Counted from the first letter of the stretch, positions 16,598 through 24,999 are shown. The stretch: DNA of 49,032 nucleotides from GCA-002862325 sp036339295 (GCA_036339295.1 JAYZBK010000163.1:1-49032); one strand, 5' to 3'. The notes: generated from the sequence alone by a model not told the origin. Numbers and translations are program-made.

Positions 16598-17650
16598 TCA
16601 GGCGCTGCGAATCGAGGGGAGTCGCAGGCCGAGGAGGTGGTGGGGCAGGGTCGTCACCAGGAAGAAGCCGAGCATCGTCACCGTCAACCCGGCGGCGTCG
16701 ATCGTCCCGAACTGCAGTCGGCACCAGGCGGCGACGAGGACGAAGGTCGGGACGAGCAGGGGCAGCGAGGCCAGGTGCATCGTCCAGAGTCGATGGAGGA
16801 GCGACTGGCCCGTGGAACCCTCCGGCATCACCTCCGGCGTTCCGGCCAGTCGCACGGAGTGGCGGAACGAGTGGGTTCCGAGGAAGTAGACGCCGATCCC
16901 GAAGAGCGGGTCGGTCAGGGCGATCGCCGTGACGATCAGGGTCGATTCGACGAGGTCCATCACCGCCCCGCGACGATCACCGGTCCGCCAGCGACGGGCG
17001 AACCACGATCCTGCGAGGACGGCACCGATGCCGAGAGCGGCGATGCCGGTGCCCTGGGCCACGGAAAGGGCGGCGGGACTGGTGGTCCGTTCGCCGATGA
17101 GGCTCGCGAAGGGCCCCCAGGAGGCGGCGGGATCGAAGGCGAAGGCCGTGCCGAGGATCAGGAAGCCTCGTCCGGCGATGCCCGCGACTCGATCGAATCC
17201 CGTGCCGGCTCGAGGCGAGGTGGCATCGAAGTCACCGAGGCCCCAGTGGATCACGGTGAGCACGAAGAACCCGACCACCGCGATCACGGGCACGATGTAC
17301 AGGAGGGCGGCGATCGCCACCATCCACGCGAGGTACCAACGGAACCCCAGGAGACCCTGGACGAGCCCGGTCTCCCGGCGGAGTCGCCGGTCGACGACCC
17401 AGTCCATGGCGCCGTGGGGCATGCCAAGCAGGAAGAGCGACACGAGGAAGGGGACGGTGTCCCAGGTCCGCGTGAACCCGCGGTCGAGCACCCCGAGGCA
17501 CGCGGCCGCGAGGAGGGTCGCCCACGGGAGTCCGCGCACCAGCGCGTCGCTCCCGAGCCCAATGAGACCGTCCGCCGGCGAACAGGTGTTCGCCGGCGGA
17601 CGGCCGTCGTTCCGGAGTGCAGATGTGTCTTGCAATGCGATCGGGCTCAT
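16598..17650 (-). CDS. blh: Brp/Blh-family beta-carotene 15,15'-dioxygenase
   Basis: The 350-residue multi-pass membrane enzyme splits beta-carotene into two retinal molecules, supplying the rhodopsin encoded just upstream. Family motifs with likely iron-binding histidines are LLGMPHGAMDW (H79), VIHWGLGDF (H135), YFLGTHSFRHSVR (H260, H264) and TTLPHHLLGLR (H337/H338). Hydrophobic stretches run through most of the protein. GGAGG at 17656-17660 lies five bases before the ATG at 17648-17650, a strong ribosome-binding site. The gap to the rhodopsin stop codon is 21 bases, so the two are almost certainly one transcript. No carotenoid synthesis genes (crtE, crtB, crtI, crtY) are seen in the window. 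Confidence 0.95.
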   Translation of the reverse strand: MSPIALQDTSALRNDGRPPANTCSPADGLIGLGSDALVRGLPWATLLAAACLGVLDRGFTRTWDTVPFLVSLFLLGMPHGAMDWVVDRRLRRETGLVQGLLGFRWYLAWMVAIAALLYIVPVIAVVGFFVLTVIHWGLGDFDATSPRAGTGFDRVAGIAGRGFLILGTAFAFDPAASWGPFASLIGERTTSPAALSVAQGTGIAALGIGAVLAGSWFARRWRTGDRRGAVMDLVESTLIVTAIALTDPLFGIGVYFLGTHSFRHSVRLAGTPEVMPEGSTGQSLLHRLWTMHLASLPLLVPTFVLVAAWCRLQFGTIDAAGLTVTMLGFFLVTTLPHHLLGLRLPSIRSA

Positions 17651-17671
17651 GATCGCCTCCGGATCGTCGAA

Positions 17672-18487
17672 TCAGGCCGCGGCCTTGAGCTCGCCGCGCT
17701 CCTCGTGGTCGCCGAGGCACTTCGCCGCGACCACGCAGGCCACGCCGAAGCCGACCTTGTTGATCACGTCGGCGATGTTGTAGGCGATCTCGCGGATGCT
17801 CTCGTTGCCGGTGAGGGCGAGGAGGAATCCGACCGGGTAGATGATCCACCCGATGAGGATGAACGCCTTCATGGTGCCGAGGTGGCCCTGGAAGTCGGCG
17901 GGAAGGTGCGAAGCGGCCTTCGTCACCGCACCGTAGAGCATGCCGACCATGACGATCCAGCAGAGGCAGCTGACGATGTAGAAGCCCCACCAGGAGCCGC
18001 CACCGAGGGTGCTTTCCTCGGCGATCCAGGCGAAGACGAGCATCGCCAGGGAGACACCACCGAGACCCCAGAACAGGGGCTTGCCCTTCTTGCCGAGGTT
18101 CAGCAGGAGGGGGAACTCGAGCACCATGAGCGGCACGGTGATCAGCCAGTCGATGTACCGGTAGGCGGTCGGGAAGGCGGCGAGTTCACCGATCACGATG
18201 TTGCCGTCCGCATCGGTGGAGATCGCCATCGCGAGGCTCTCCACGTAGATCCCGGCCATGCGGTAGTAGTGGAAGCAGGCGACGCCGCAGATGATTCCTG
18301 CCACGATCGCGACCTTCTTGTAGGTCTTGGTGAGCGAGCCCTGCATCATGAACAGGTAGGCCGCACCGGCTCCCATCCCGACGATGCCGAGCCAGAACAG
18401 GTACATGGTGATGCCTTCGACGGTCAGGCCGGCTTGGAGGGCCTTGAACGTGTTGGACATTTCGGCGAGAACGACGGCGGTCTGCAT
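17672..18487 (-). CDS. Proteorhodopsin-type light-driven outward proton pump
   Basis: The 271-residue product is a seven-helix microbial rhodopsin. Helix C reads RYIDWLITVPLMVLEF. D113, T117 and E124 match the proteorhodopsin D97/T101/E108 set of proton acceptor and donor, so outward H+ pumping is expected. M121 occupies the tuning position 105 (Leu in green, Gln in blue types), which favours green absorption. H73 matches the conserved His75. D240 and K244 in YNIADVINKVGFG match the counter-ion and the retinal-binding lysine. ATG 18487 is preferred because GGAG lies eight bases upstream; an in-frame ATG at 18505 would add six residues. By-eye alignment of helix E (WWGFYIVS) gives a bulky residue where carotenoid-antenna rhodopsins have Gly, so an antenna is unlikely. 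blh follows. Confidence 0.95.
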   Translation of the reverse strand: MQTAVVLAEMSNTFKALQAGLTVEGITMYLFWLGIVGMGAGAAYLFMMQGSLTKTYKKVAIVAGIICGVACFHYYRMAGIYVESLAMAISTDADGNIVIGELAAFPTAYRYIDWLITVPLMVLEFPLLLNLGKKGKPLFWGLGGVSLAMLVFAWIAEESTLGGGSWWGFYIVSCLCWIVMVGMLYGAVTKAASHLPADFQGHLGTMKAFILIGWIIYPVGFLLALTGNESIREIAYNIADVINKVGFGVACVVAAKCLGDHEERGELKAAA

Positions 18488-18516
18488 GTCTTGGTCTCCG
18501 TACATAGCGATCGCGC

Positions 18517-18534
18517 CGCCGTGCTTGGACGGCG
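18517..18534 (-). promoter_or_regulatory. Short hairpin in the rhodopsin leader
   Basis: CGCCGT at 18517-18522 and ACGGCG at 18529-18534 pair around a six-base loop, 30 bases before the preferred rhodopsin start. It could modulate translation or mRNA stability; there is no further evidence. Confidence 0.25.
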
Positions 18535-18564
18535 TGACAACGCGACGACTGGATGTGAAACAAC

Positions 18565-18584
18565 TCGATTGATCAGTAAATCGA
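18565..18584 (-). promoter_or_regulatory. Operator-like dyad upstream of rhodopsin
   Basis: TCGATT and AATCGA are perfect inverted repeats separated by eight bases, in an unusually AT-rich patch between the upstream terminator (18637-18669) and the rhodopsin gene. The size and placement suit a dimeric regulator binding at the promoter of the rhodopsin-blh unit. I could not recognise a regulator family or a firm -10/-35 pair. Confidence 0.35.
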
Positions 18585-18636
18585 CGAGCAGGGGCTCTTG
18601 GATTCGAATTTGGGACATGGATTTCCGGCGTAAGAC

Positions 18637-18669
18637 AAAAAACCCCGTTCTGAGGCCCAGAACGGGGTT
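18637..18669 (-). terminator. Intrinsic terminator of the dehydrogenase operon
   Basis: A perfect 12-bp stem (18641-18652 with 18658-18669, arm AACCCCGTTCTG) has a five-base loop. On the minus strand it is followed by six T residues (18637-18642, overlapping the stem base). It starts about 25 bases past the E2 stop codon at 18695. The other strand has TTTCTTCTT after the stem, so it may work in both directions. It isolates the rhodopsin gene from the operon upstream. Confidence 0.9.
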
Positions 18670-18694
18670 TCTTCTTAGGGCTTTCCGTCTCTGA

Positions 18695-20068
18695 TCAGGC
18701 GAGCAGCGAGGAGGGTTCCTCGAGCAGGCTCTTCACGGTGTTGAGGAACCGGGCGCCCTCGGCCCCGTCGACCACTCGGTGGTCGCACGAGAGGCTGAGC
18801 GGCAGGGCGAGCCCGGCGAACATCATGCCGTCCTTCGCCATGACCTTCTCGAACGCCCGGCCGGCGGCCAGGATCGCCACCTCGGGATAGTTGATGATCG
18901 GGGTCGCGAATCGACCGCCGTAGCTGCCGACGTTGGAGATGGTGAACGTTCCGCCCTGCAGCTGCTCGCGGGGGATCGTCCGCGTCTTGCAGCCCTCGGC
19001 CGCGTCCCGGACCGCCGTGGCGAGCTGGACGAGGGAGAGCCGGTCCGCGTTTCCGATAACCGGCACCATGAGGCCGTGCTCGGTGTCCACCGCGCATCCC
19101 AGGTTGACCACGTCCTTCAGGAGGATCTCCTCGCGGGCGTCGTCGACGTTCGCGTTCAGGGCGGGGTGCTGGCGGAGGGCCCGGCACACCGCGGTCATGA
19201 CGAAGGGCAGCATCGAGAGCTTCGTGCCGAGGACCTTCGCGTACTCCTTCCGCTTTCGATCCAGCGCGGTGACGTCGACCTCGTCGACGACGGTGAAGTG
19301 GACCGCGGTCTTGACCGAGAGATCGAGGGCCTGGGCGATCTTGCGACGGACGCCGCGGAAGGGGATGCGTTCACGAATGCCGTCCGCCGAGACGGGTGGG
19401 AGATCGGCCGGGGGTGCGGAGATCGCGGCGGCGGTCGCGACCGCCTGCTCCGTGGCCTCGACGTTGTGGATGCCGGCGGGAGCGGCGGCGCCGTCCATCG
19501 CGGCGAAACCGTGCACGTCGCTCGCGGTGACGCGACCGCCGCGGCCGGAACCCGGGACGCGGTCGATGTCCACCCCGAGCTCGCGGGCGATCCGACGCAC
19601 GGCCGGGGTGGCCAGCGCCTTGCCTCGACCGCTCGATCCGTTGCTCGCGACCGCCTCGTGCTCGGGGGTCCGGGCGAACCGACCGGAGACCTCGAGCGTG
19701 CCGCTCATGGTTCCGACCACGGTTCCCTGGTCCTCGTCGGTCGCCGCCTCCGTCGCGGGCGCCGCCGCCGGTTCGGCCGGGGGATCGGCTGCGGGGGTCG
19801 CAGTGCCCTCGACCTTGTAGGTCACGAGGATCGAGCCGACGTTGATGATGTCGCCCTCGTTCCCGCGCAGTTCGTCGATCACCCCGGTCCACGGGCTCGG
19901 GACCTCGACCAGCGCCTTGTCGGTCTCCATCTCGGCGATGGTCTGGTGCTCGTCGACGCGATCGCCGGCGCTGACCTTCCAACTGATCAGTTCGGCCTCG
20001 TGAACGCCCTCCCCGAGGTCGGGCAGGATGAAGTGGGACTGGTCGGCGGGTTGCTTGATGGCGGCCAT
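18695..20068 (-). CDS. 2-oxoacid dehydrogenase E2 (dihydrolipoyl acyltransferase)
   Basis: The 457-residue core subunit transfers the acyl group from lipoyl-lysine to CoA. The N-terminal lipoyl domain (about 12-86) carries lipoyl K51 in METDKALVEVPSP. An Ala/Pro/Glu-rich linker (about 88-140) follows. The peripheral subunit-binding domain is at about 150-186 (LATPAVRRIARELGVDIDRV, GRGGRVTASDV), and a second linker comes next. The catalytic domain starts near 230 and contains the active-site LSCDHRVVDGA near residue 425. It is the last gene of an E1alpha-E1beta-E2 operon and is followed by a clear terminator. No E3 (lpd) is present here. Sequence alone does not settle pyruvate versus branched-chain 2-oxoacids; the E1alpha looks PdhA-like. 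Confidence 0.92.
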   Translation of the reverse strand: MAAIKQPADQSHFILPDLGEGVHEAELISWKVSAGDRVDEHQTIAEMETDKALVEVPSPWTGVIDELRGNEGDIINVGSILVTYKVEGTATPAADPPAEPAAAPATEAATDEDQGTVVGTMSGTLEVSGRFARTPEHEAVASNGSSGRGKALATPAVRRIARELGVDIDRVPGSGRGGRVTASDVHGFAAMDGAAAPAGIHNVEATEQAVATAAAISAPPADLPPVSADGIRERIPFRGVRRKIAQALDLSVKTAVHFTVVDEVDVTALDRKRKEYAKVLGTKLSMLPFVMTAVCRALRQHPALNANVDDAREEILLKDVVNLGCAVDTEHGLMVPVIGNADRLSLVQLATAVRDAAEGCKTRTIPREQLQGGTFTISNVGSYGGRFATPIINYPEVAILAAGRAFEKVMAKDGMMFAGLALPLSLSCDHRVVDGAEGARFLNTVKSLLEEPSSLLA

Positions 20069-20114
20069 GGGCTGTCCGATCCTCGATCCGGGTCGTCGTC
20101 AGGTCGTCGGTGGT

Positions 20115-21083
20115 TCAGTACGCGGCGGTCTCGTCGATCGCCTTCCCGATCCGGTCCGCGTCCGGAAGGTATTCGAGCTCGAGCTTGTAGTAGGGCATGA
20201 TCGTGTCGAAGCCGGCGACGCGCTGGACGGGGGCCTCGAGGTGCAGGAAGCAACGCTCCATGATCCGGGAGGCGATCTCGGCGCCGAAGCCGCCGGTCTT
20301 CGGGGCCTCGTGGACGATCACGCAGCGTCCGGTCTTCCTGACGCTCGCCTCGACCGCGTCCATGTCGAAGGGGTAGAGCGTGCGGAGATCGATCAGCTCG
20401 ATGTTCCGACCGCTCTTCTCGATCGCCTGCATGCACTGGACGACGCTGGCGCCCCAGCTGACGATCGTCATCTCGTCGCCCTCGCACACCGTGCGGGCCT
20501 TCCCGATCGGAAGGACGTACTCGTCCTCCGGGACCTCCTCGCGGACGGCCCGGTAGATCCGCTTCGGCTCGAAGAAGATGCATGGATCGGGATCGCGGAT
20601 GCAGGCGACGAGCAGGCCCTTCGCGTCGTACGGCGAGCTCGGCATCACGACCTTCAACCCCGGCTGGTGGATGTAGATCGCCTCGGGCGAGTCGCTGTGG
20701 AGCTCGGGGGCGTGGATGCCGCCGCCCACGGGCACGCGGATGGTCAGCGGGACGGTCAGGCCGCCGCGGGTCCTCGTCCGCATGCGGGCGGCATGCGAGC
20801 AGATCTGGTCGTAGGCGGGGCCCAGGAAGCCCTCGAACTGGATCTCGGGCACCGGACGGAGGCCCGCCATGGCGAGCCCGATCGACGTGCCGATGATGCC
20901 GCTCTCCGCGAGCGGGGTGTCGACGACCCGGTGTTCGCCGAACCGCTTCTGCAGCCCTTCGGTCACGCGGAACACGCCGCCGTTGAGCCCGACGTCCTCT
21001 CCGAGGAGCAGGACTCGATCGTCCTTCTCCATCTCCTGGACGAGTGCGAGGTTGATCGCCTGGACGAGTGTGAGATTGGCCAT
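20115..21083 (-). CDS. pdhB: 2-oxoacid dehydrogenase E1 beta subunit
   Basis: The 322-residue product is the beta half of the heterotetrameric thiamine-diphosphate E1, which decarboxylates a 2-oxoacid and reductively acylates the E2 lipoyl group. Recognisable stretches are VQAINLALVQEMEKDDRV, LLGEDVGLNGGVFRVTEGL, VDTPLAESGIIGTSIGLAM, EIQFEGFLGPAYDQI, VRVPVGGGIHAPELHSDS and GRCVIVHEAPKTGGFG. The length is normal for the family. It lies 40 bases after E1alpha and 46 before E2, all on the minus strand, consistent with one operon. Pyruvate is the likeliest substrate because of the PdhA-like alpha chain, but branched-chain 2-oxoacids remain possible given the leucine dehydrogenase further along. 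Confidence 0.92.
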   Translation of the reverse strand: MANLTLVQAINLALVQEMEKDDRVLLLGEDVGLNGGVFRVTEGLQKRFGEHRVVDTPLAESGIIGTSIGLAMAGLRPVPEIQFEGFLGPAYDQICSHAARMRTRTRGGLTVPLTIRVPVGGGIHAPELHSDSPEAIYIHQPGLKVVMPSSPYDAKGLLVACIRDPDPCIFFEPKRIYRAVREEVPEDEYVLPIGKARTVCEGDEMTIVSWGASVVQCMQAIEKSGRNIELIDLRTLYPFDMDAVEASVRKTGRCVIVHEAPKTGGFGAEIASRIMERCFLHLEAPVQRVAGFDTIMPYYKLELEYLPDADRIGKAIDETAAY

Positions 21084-21123
21084 GGTTCTTGTGTCGCTCG
21101 ATTCGGGGATGGGATCGTCGGGG

Positions 21124-22242
21124 TCAGCCGCGGGCGGCCTCGGGATGCTCGATCTGGCTGGGATCCTCGCCGATCGAGCTGGTCCGTCGCGTGCGCATCT
21201 GGAGGGCGAGGTCCTCGGGGACCTCGGCGAACATCGAGGTGAAGAAGTCGGAGGTGTCGGGGGCCTCGATGCCCTCGGCCCGCTTCACGATGGCCGCGGT
21301 CTCCGCCTCCACCTTCTCGGCGAGCGCGGCCTCCTTCGAGTCGTCCCAGATCCCCTTGGACTTCATGAAGTCGCGGACGCGGATGATCGGGTCGCGCTGT
21401 CGCCAGAGCTCGACCTCCTCCTCGTCCCGGTACCGACGGGCGTCGTCGGCCGTGGTGTGGTCGCCGAGGCGGTAGGTCACGCCCTCGATGAAGCAGGGGC
21501 GACCGGTCTCGCGTGCCTTCGCGGCGGCCTCCTTCATGCAGTGGACCACCGCGAAGAGGTCGTTGCCGTCGCACTGGATCGTGTCCATGCCGTAGGCGAC
21601 GGCACGCTGCGCGACCGTCGGCGCGGAACACTGGATGCGTCCGGGGACCGAGATCGCCCAGTAGTTGTTCTGGCAGAAGAAGATCACGGGGATGTCGAGG
21701 TTCGCCGCGAAGTTCATCGCCTCGTGGAAGTCGCCTTCGCTGGTGGCTCCGTCCCCGAAGAACGTGCAGGCGATCCGCTTCTCGCCCCGGTACTTCGAGG
21801 CCCAGGCGAGCCCGGTGGCATGGAGCATCTGGGTGCCGATGGGTACCGCGATCGGCGTCACGTGGAGTTCGGGATCGATGTGGTTGCCGCGCTCGTCGCC
21901 CATCCAGTGGAGAAGGATGTTCTCGGGCGGGAGCCCGCGATGGAACAGGCCGCAGTTCTCTCGGTAGCAGGTGACCAGCCAGTCGTCCTGGTTGAGGACG
22001 TAGGCGGCACCGAGCGAATTGGCCTCCTGCCCCATGTTCTGGGGATAGGTGCCCATGCGGCCCGAGCGCTGCAGCTTGAAGGCGACCTCGTCGAGCTTGC
22101 GGCAGAGGACCATGTCGCCGTAGAGACCGATGAGGTCGTCGTCCGGGATCAGGCCCTTCCCGAGCTTCTCGTCGAATTGTCCGTGCTCGTCGAGGATCGA
22201 GACGCGCTTGATCTCGGTGCTGAGGGCGGTGGTGATCGGCAT
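21124..22242 (-). CDS. pdhA: 2-oxoacid (pyruvate) dehydrogenase E1 alpha subunit
   Basis: The 372-residue product is the thiamine-diphosphate-binding alpha chain of E1. The ThDP/Mg signature is FFGDGATSEGDFHEAMNFA...QNN. Other family stretches are CRKLDEVAFKLQRSGRMG, DWLVTCYRENCGLFHRGLP, and the phosphorylation-loop-like region YRLGDHTTADDARRYRDEEE. Length and order match two-gene PdhA proteins of Bacillus type. It is first in the operon E1alpha-E1beta-E2 (22242 to 18695). A roughly 495-base untranslated region precedes it, with a possible extended -10 at 22394-22402. No strong ribosome-binding site is seen before the ATG. A branched-chain 2-oxoacid dehydrogenase is the main alternative. Confidence 0.9.
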   Translation of the reverse strand: MPITTALSTEIKRVSILDEHGQFDEKLGKGLIPDDDLIGLYGDMVLCRKLDEVAFKLQRSGRMGTYPQNMGQEANSLGAAYVLNQDDWLVTCYRENCGLFHRGLPPENILLHWMGDERGNHIDPELHVTPIAVPIGTQMLHATGLAWASKYRGEKRIACTFFGDGATSEGDFHEAMNFAANLDIPVIFFCQNNYWAISVPGRIQCSAPTVAQRAVAYGMDTIQCDGNDLFAVVHCMKEAAAKARETGRPCFIEGVTYRLGDHTTADDARRYRDEEEVELWRQRDPIIRVRDFMKSKGIWDDSKEAALAEKVEAETAAIVKRAEGIEAPDTSDFFTSMFAEVPEDLALQMRTRRTSSIGEDPSQIEHPEAARG

Positions 22243-22737
22243 GGAGTTCGGTCCGTGGCTGCGAACGAGGAAGTCGGGAAGGACGGCGGCCGAACCCTCT
22301 TCGGCCCCTGGTGAGGGTCCGGTGATCGGGGGATCGGAGGCCGGGTGCCCCCCGGGTCCGGGCTTGGCCGGAAATGGCCCGCCGCGACCCCGAATTGTAG
22401 CAATCGACGGCCCTCCGACCGCGTCGCCGATGGTCGGCCCTTTCGGTGGAATCCTCGGTCATCCACCGCTTGTCCACGTTCCGTGGCCCTGGGAAGCCCT
22501 CCCGGAGGCGGATTCGGGGCCCGCCCCCTGGAATCGCGGAAGACCTCGAATTGATGCTTTGAGGTCGGCTGGCCCCTCGATACCCTTGGGGTGGATCGTC
22601 CCGCGATCCTTCCCAGTTCTTCCGACCGGTTCTTCCCACGTTCCGAAATCCCAGAGACTTGCCGCCGGCATCCGAACCATCCCCCGGGGGGTTGGATCCA
22701 TGCCGGTTCGCGACCTCGACCGTTCCGAGTCGTTCCC
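22243..22737. other. Divergent intergenic region without recognisable genes
   Basis: About 495 bases separate the divergent pdhA and PEP-CTERM-like genes. The left part should hold the pdhA promoter and leader. I see no conserved ORF, tRNA or recognised riboswitch. An open frame enters from 22591 but its first 49 codons look non-coding (no signal peptide; rich in Pro, Arg and Ser). Confidence 0.6.
22394..22402 (-). promoter_or_regulatory. Possible extended -10 promoter of the dehydrogenase operon
   Basis: On the minus strand the sequence is TGCTACAAT, a TGn extended -10 followed by TACAAT, about 150 bases before the pdhA start. No good -35 is seen, which an extended -10 does not strictly need. 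This is a consensus match only. Confidence 0.3.
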
Positions 22738-23265
22738 ATGTCCAGTCCTTCCTCCAAGACGATCCTCGCCACCATCGCCGCCGCCACTCTCTGCGGGTCG
22801 GCCGCGGCTGGTCTCGGTGATGAACTGCCGGTGGAATTCACCATGGCGTTCACGAGCGACTCGCTGGGGGCCGTCGTGCTGACCCAGGTCTTCGATGCCG
22901 AGGTCGACATCTCGGGCGTGACCTTCGAGGACGGCGCCGGCATGTTCGACGTGGCGAATCCGGGATACGACTTCTTCTTCTCCGATCTCGACGTGTCGCT
23001 GGTGAACGACACCATCTCCGGAACCGGGGACGCCCTGCTCGAGAGCTTCGAAGGCGACACCTTCTTCGACTTCAGCTTCGACGGATTCGGGACCGCCTGG
23101 GACGGCACCTCCGCCGAGGGCATCGGATTCATCCAGTTCACCCCCGAAGGCGGCTTCACCGTCGACACCCACGAGATCGCGTGGAGCGTGGTCGTCGTTC
23201 CCGCCCCGAGCGTGCTTGCGGTTCTTGCGTTGGCGGGCGCCGGCTCGCGTCGTCGCCGCGACTGA
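22738..23265 (+). CDS. Secreted protein with PEP-CTERM-like sorting tail
   Basis: The product is 175 residues. A signal peptide (MSSPSSKTILATIAAATLCG, ending near AAAG) is followed by a beta-rich, Asp/Phe-rich body (DSLGAVVLTQVFDAEVDISG, FEGDTFFDFSFDGFG). The C-terminus has the layout of an exosortase/PEP-CTERM-type signal: a PAPS motif, a short hydrophobic helix (VLAVLALAGAG) and a basic end (SRRRRD). Such proteins are processed at the membrane and delivered to the surface or extracellular matrix. The open frame begins further upstream, but the signal peptide fixes the start at 22738. Body function is unknown. No exosortase gene is present in the window. It converges on the gamma-glutamyltransferase gene with a 28-base gap. 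Confidence 0.8.
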   Translation: MSSPSSKTILATIAAATLCGSAAAGLGDELPVEFTMAFTSDSLGAVVLTQVFDAEVDISGVTFEDGAGMFDVANPGYDFFFSDLDVSLVNDTISGTGDALLESFEGDTFFDFSFDGFGTAWDGTSAEGIGFIQFTPEGGFTVDTHEIAWSVVVVPAPSVLAVLALAGAGSRRRRD

Positions 23266-23293
23266 TCCGACGGGTCGTCCTTCCAGCCCAGTC

Positions 23294-24946
23294 TCAGAAA
23301 CCGACCGCCTGGCCATCGGCCCGGAGGTCGCTTCCTGCGATCCAACCGCTCTCGAGCGCGTGGATCGCCTGCCCGCGGCCGAAGCTCACGCTTCGAGTGT
23401 CGGCTCGCCGAACCCGGTGGCCGAGTGCCTCGAGGTCGGTGTAGACCGACGGTGACCAGCCGGGCTCGAGCCCGATCGATCGCGAGGAGGACCACTGGAA
23501 TCGCGGGGCGTCGAGGGCGGCCTGGGGATTCTGTGCGTGATCACGGATGCGCGACAGCACCTGCACGTGTCCCTGGGGTTGCATGAAGCCCCCCATCACG
23601 CCGAAGGCCATGAGTCCGCCGGGCGACGACTGTCGAGCGGGATCGTGCGTGGATGGGGGAGTCGGCGTGGCCAGCGCCGGGATGATCGTGTGGTAGGGCC
23701 GCTTGCCGGGACCGACCTGGTTGGGATGTCCTGCGGCGAGATGGAAGCAGGCGCCGCGATTCTGCATCGCGATGCCCCAGTCCGGCACGACGACCCCGCT
23801 GCCGAAGCCGGTGTAGTTGCTCTGGATGAAGGAGACGCAGCGACCGTCGCGGTCCGCGGTGCAGAGCAGGATCGTCCCGCCCGGCTTCGGGATGCCGGCG
23901 TCGAACTCCCCGGCGGTCGCCCGGTCGATCCGACCGGCGAGATCGCGGAGTCGCGGCGGGTCGAGCAGTTCCTCCGGGCTCCGATCCACGAATCGGGGAT
24001 CCGCGACATGACGGTGGGCGTCGGCGAATCCCAGCTTCACGGCCTCGATCTGCAGGTGGAGCGACCGCGGGTCGTCCGGCGACATCGACTCGAGGTCGAA
24101 CTCCCGAAGGATCCCGAGCGCGACCAGCGCCGCCAGTCCCTGTCCGTTCGGCGGGATCTCGTGCAGCGTCGTCCCGCGATAGTCGACGGAGATCGGATCG
24201 ACGACCAGCGTCTCGTGCTCGGCGAGATCGGTTCGGCGCATCGCTCCGCCCTCCCGTCGCGCCGCCGCTTCGATCGCTTCCGCGATCTCGCCCCGGTAGA
24301 AGGACTCGCCCGAGCTTTCGGCCACGGCTCGGAGCGTGCGGGCGTGACCCGGAAGCCTCACGAGCTGGCCGGCCTTCGGGGGGGCGCCGTCGAAGAGGAA
24401 CGTCTCGCACCAGTCCTCGCGATCGGCGTATCCCCGTGCGGCCCGGGCCCAGAGCGCCGCCGTCTGCGGGGCCACGAGGTACCCCTCGTCCGCGAAGTGG
24501 ATCGCCGGTTCGAGGAGGTCGGCGAAGGGCAGGACGCCGTGTCGACGCGACAGCTCCGCCCACATCGCGATCTCGCCGGGAACCGTCACCGGGAGCCATC
24601 CCGATCGCGGCATGCGACGCAGGCCCTCGAAGGCGGAGACGTCGAGTCCCGAGGGACTCCTTCCCGACCCGTTGTAGCCGTGGACCCGCCATCGATCGGT
24701 CGGGGTCGCCGATTCCTCGCCGTCCCAGACCAGGGCGAACGCATCACCGCCGATCCCGGTGGTCGTGGGTTCGTCGACCGTCATGCATGCCGCGGTGGCG
24801 ATGGCGGCGTCGATCGCGTTCCCGCCGCGTCGCATCATCTCGAGGCCGGCCGAGGCGGCGACCGGGTTGCTGGTGGCGACGACGTTGCGAGCGACCACCG
24901 GCTCGCGACTCGAGGGATAGGGCAGGTCGAAGTCGAAGTCGGGCAT
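23294..24946 (-). CDS. Gamma-glutamyltransferase family protein (YwrD-like)
   Basis: The product is 550 residues, an Ntn-hydrolase proenzyme expected to cleave itself and then hydrolyse or transfer gamma-glutamyl groups, for example from glutathione. Motifs include NPVAASAGLEMMRRGGNAID, DEPTTTGIGGDAFALVWD, PPNGQGLAALVALGIL, the cleavage site GG/T with nucleophile T358 (PGGTILLCTADRDG), and SNYTGFGSGVVVPDWG. The classical TTHxSVVD becomes TILLCTAD, as in the YwrD-like subgroup. No signal peptide is evident, so it may be cytoplasmic, unlike periplasmic GGT. The ATG at 24944-24946 starts the conserved sequence; the frame runs on upstream only as non-coding residues through a strong hairpin. Confidence 0.88.
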   Translation of the reverse strand: MPDFDFDLPYPSSREPVVARNVVATSNPVAASAGLEMMRRGGNAIDAAIATAACMTVDEPTTTGIGGDAFALVWDGEESATPTDRWRVHGYNGSGRSPSGLDVSAFEGLRRMPRSGWLPVTVPGEIAMWAELSRRHGVLPFADLLEPAIHFADEGYLVAPQTAALWARAARGYADREDWCETFLFDGAPPKAGQLVRLPGHARTLRAVAESSGESFYRGEIAEAIEAAARREGGAMRRTDLAEHETLVVDPISVDYRGTTLHEIPPNGQGLAALVALGILREFDLESMSPDDPRSLHLQIEAVKLGFADAHRHVADPRFVDRSPEELLDPPRLRDLAGRIDRATAGEFDAGIPKPGGTILLCTADRDGRCVSFIQSNYTGFGSGVVVPDWGIAMQNRGACFHLAAGHPNQVGPGKRPYHTIIPALATPTPPSTHDPARQSSPGGLMAFGVMGGFMQPQGHVQVLSRIRDHAQNPQAALDAPRFQWSSSRSIGLEPGWSPSVYTDLEALGHRVRRADTRSVSFGRGQAIHALESGWIAGSDLRADGQAVGF

Positions 24947-24963
24947 GATCCGAGCGTAGCACG

Positions 24964-24999
24964 CCGCCGCCCCCCGGGATCGAGTCCGGGGGGCGGCGG
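24964..24999 (-). terminator. 14-bp GC-rich hairpin after the metalloprotease gene
   Basis: Positions 24964-24977 and 24986-24999 form a perfect 14-bp stem of CCGCCGCCCCCCGG type with an eight-base loop. It lies 20 bases past the protease stop codon at 25020, before the gamma-glutamyltransferase start. No T run follows on the minus strand. Confidence 0.5.

Noticed and set aside
17950..18000. Carotenoid-antenna fenestration (Gly) in rhodopsin helix E, as in xanthorhodopsin
   Set aside because: By-eye alignment of the WWGFYIVS region puts a bulky Tyr or Phe at the position, so a carotenoid antenna is not supported; alignment register is uncertain.
18590..18625. GGATTCGAATTT segment resembling a tRNA T-arm
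   Set aside because: No acceptor stem, anticodon arm or CCA-side pairing could be built around it.
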